From positions 1 to 7,647 of the forward strand of contig CANJXD010000271.1 in the NCBI GenBank assembly GCA_947478535.1: a stretch of 7,647 bases of DNA. Reading direction: 5' to 3'. This stretch comes from Acetobacteraceae bacterium (GTDB lineage Bacteria > Pseudomonadota > Alphaproteobacteria > Acetobacterales > Acetobacteraceae). Under the pieces are notes generated by a model. It searched no databases and had not been told where the DNA came from. It worked only from the letters and a program-made list of their open reading frames with translations. Shown here piece by piece: positions 6,766-7,647 of this stretch (the stretch's first letter is position 1; every line of letters starts with the position of its first letter). A program made the position numbers and the translations under genes.

Positions 6766-7509
6766 ATGACCCCCGGCGTCCGGCCGCTGATCGCGGGCAA
6801 TTGGAAGATGCATGGCTCGGTGGCGGACGCCGCAGCCTTGGCGGGTGCGGTGAAGGCCGGCGCCTCCGGCCTGGCAGCGGACCTCCTGGTCTGCCCGACC
6901 TTCCTGCATGTGGCGGGTGTTGCGGCCCTGTTGGCGGGCTCCGCCGTGGCCGTCGGCGCGCAGGATTGCCACGCGGCGCCAAAGGGCGCGCATACCGGGG
7001 ATGTGGCCGCGCCGATGCTGCGCGATGCCGGTGCCACGCATGTCCTGCTCGGCCATTCCGAACGCCGCACCGACCATGGAGAGACCGATGCCGCGGTGAA
7101 GGCCAAGGCCATCGCCGCCACCGCCTCTGGCCTCATCCCCGTGGTCTGCGTGGGCGAGACGGAGGCGCAGCGTCTGGCCGGGGAGGCGGAGGCCGTGGTC
7201 GGCCGTCAGCTCGCGGAGTCGCTGCCCGATGGATTTGCCGGGGTTGTCGCCTATGAGCCCGTCTGGGCTATCGGCACTGGCCGCACGCCGACGGAGGCCG
7301 ACATCCTGGCCATCCACGCTGCGATCCGCGCGACCCTCGCGGCACGGTTCGGGGAGGCGGGCGCCAGGACCCGCATCCTCTATGGCGGTTCGATGAAGCC
7401 GGGAAATGCCAAGGCGATCCTGGCGCTGCCGAATGTCGATGGCGGGCTGGTCGGCGGCGCGGCGCTGGTGGCGGCGGATTTCCTGGCGATTGCCCAAGCG
7501 GCGGGGTGA
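6766..7509 (+). CDS. tpiA: Triosephosphate isomerase
   Basis: TpiA interconverts dihydroxyacetone phosphate and glyceraldehyde 3-phosphate in cytoplasmic glycolysis and gluconeogenesis. The 247-residue length is standard for the (beta/alpha)8 barrel. All catalytic elements are present: Asn12 and Lys14 in AGNWKMHG (10-17), His97 in LLGHSERR (94-101), and Glu164 in YEPVWAIGTGRTPT (163-176), which includes the flexible loop that closes over the substrate. Phosphate-binding YGGSMKPGNA (206-215) and NVDGGLVGGAAL (223-234) complete the site; Met210 sits where Val is usual, a mild change. The ATG has AGGGAGA 5 bases upstream. It is divergent from ppiD and followed by secG on the same strand after 77 bp, a pairing seen widely in proteobacteria. 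Confidence 0.97.
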   Translation: MTPGVRPLIAGNWKMHGSVADAAALAGAVKAGASGLAADLLVCPTFLHVAGVAALLAGSAVAVGAQDCHAAPKGAHTGDVAAPMLRDAGATHVLLGHSERRTDHGETDAAVKAKAIAATASGLIPVVCVGETEAQRLAGEAEAVVGRQLAESLPDGFAGVVAYEPVWAIGTGRTPTEADILAIHAAIRATLAARFGEAGARTRILYGGSMKPGNAKAILALPNVDGGLVGGAALVAADFLAIAQAAG

Positions 7510-7522
7510 TCCGCGCTGGCAG

Positions 7523-7549
7523 AGCGGGAGGTGCCCGAAACCTCCCGCT
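7523..7549 (+). terminator. Perfect 10-bp inverted repeat between tpiA and secG
   Basis: AGCGGGAGGT (7523-7532) and ACCTCCCGCT (7540-7549) pair perfectly around a 7-base loop, GCCCGAA. It starts 13 bases after the tpiA stop and ends 37 bases before the secG ATG. The stem is strong, but no T-run follows (GGCCTTCC). It may be a weak or attenuating terminator, or a 3' stabiliser of tpiA mRNA that sets relative tpiA and secG levels. Confidence 0.6.
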
Positions 7550-7586
7550 GGCCTTCCCCGCAAAGACCCGTTAGATACCCGGCCCC

Positions 7587-7647
7587 ATGACAAACGTGCT
7601 CCTCGTCCTGTTCTTGCTCGTCACCCTTGCGCTGATCGGGGTCATCC
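7587..7647 (+). CDS. secG: SecG, Sec translocon subunit (N-terminal part, cut by window end)
   Basis: Twenty codons are visible before the window ends: MTNVLLVLFLLVTLALIGVI. This is a hydrophobic first membrane helix of the SecG type, a small inner-membrane protein that assists SecYE in protein export. The call rests on the helix pattern and on the position directly downstream of tpiA, where secG is very commonly found. The first conserved cytoplasmic loop of SecG, which would settle it, lies beyond the edge. No clear Shine-Dalgarno precedes the ATG; the upstream bases are GATACCCGGCCCC. The hairpin at 7523-7549 lies between it and tpiA. Confidence 0.8.
   Translation, partial: MTNVLLVLFLLVTLALIGVI

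Overview
The window is a GC-rich stretch (high G/C at third codon positions on both strands) of a bacterial chromosome. The gene set and order (tpiA and secG diverging from ppiD-trpE, next to an orphan Bug/TctC-type binding protein and a CaiB/BaiF CoA-transferase) point to an alphaproteobacterium. Rhodospirillales/Acetobacteraceae (Roseomonas-like) is the best guess. That placement comes from gene order and protein character, not from a search.

Left part (1-977): the first 47 bases probably hold the 5' end of a gene running leftward out of the window. A 273-bp divergent spacer follows, then an unrecognised 182-residue Gly-rich hydrophobic protein (321-869, +). A 108-bp spacer after it carries a short perfect hairpin.

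Centre (978-3236): an orphan Bug/TctC-family periplasmic solute-binding protein (+) faces, tail to tail across 48 bp, a CaiB/BaiF class III CoA-transferase (-). The two could serve the uptake and CoA activation of one organic acid, but this is inference and no substrate can be read from the sequence.

Right part (3275-7647): ppiD, a membrane-anchored periplasmic folding factor, and trpE, the first enzyme of tryptophan synthesis, run leftward and overlap by 4 bases (GTGA). The CoA-transferase gene lies 38 bp downstream of trpE on the same strand, where trpG/trpD/trpC might be expected. Divergent from ppiD across an 84-bp spacer is tpiA (triosephosphate isomerase). A 10-bp perfect inverted repeat follows it, then the first 20 codons of secG (Sec translocon subunit).

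Most of the window is ordinary housekeeping and transport sequence with intact reading frames. I see no CRISPR array, insertion sequence, tRNA, rRNA or obvious novel system. The points most worth a second look are the unknown 182-residue protein, the apparent break in the trp operon by the CoA-transferase/Bug pair, and the degenerate parvulin active site of PpiD.
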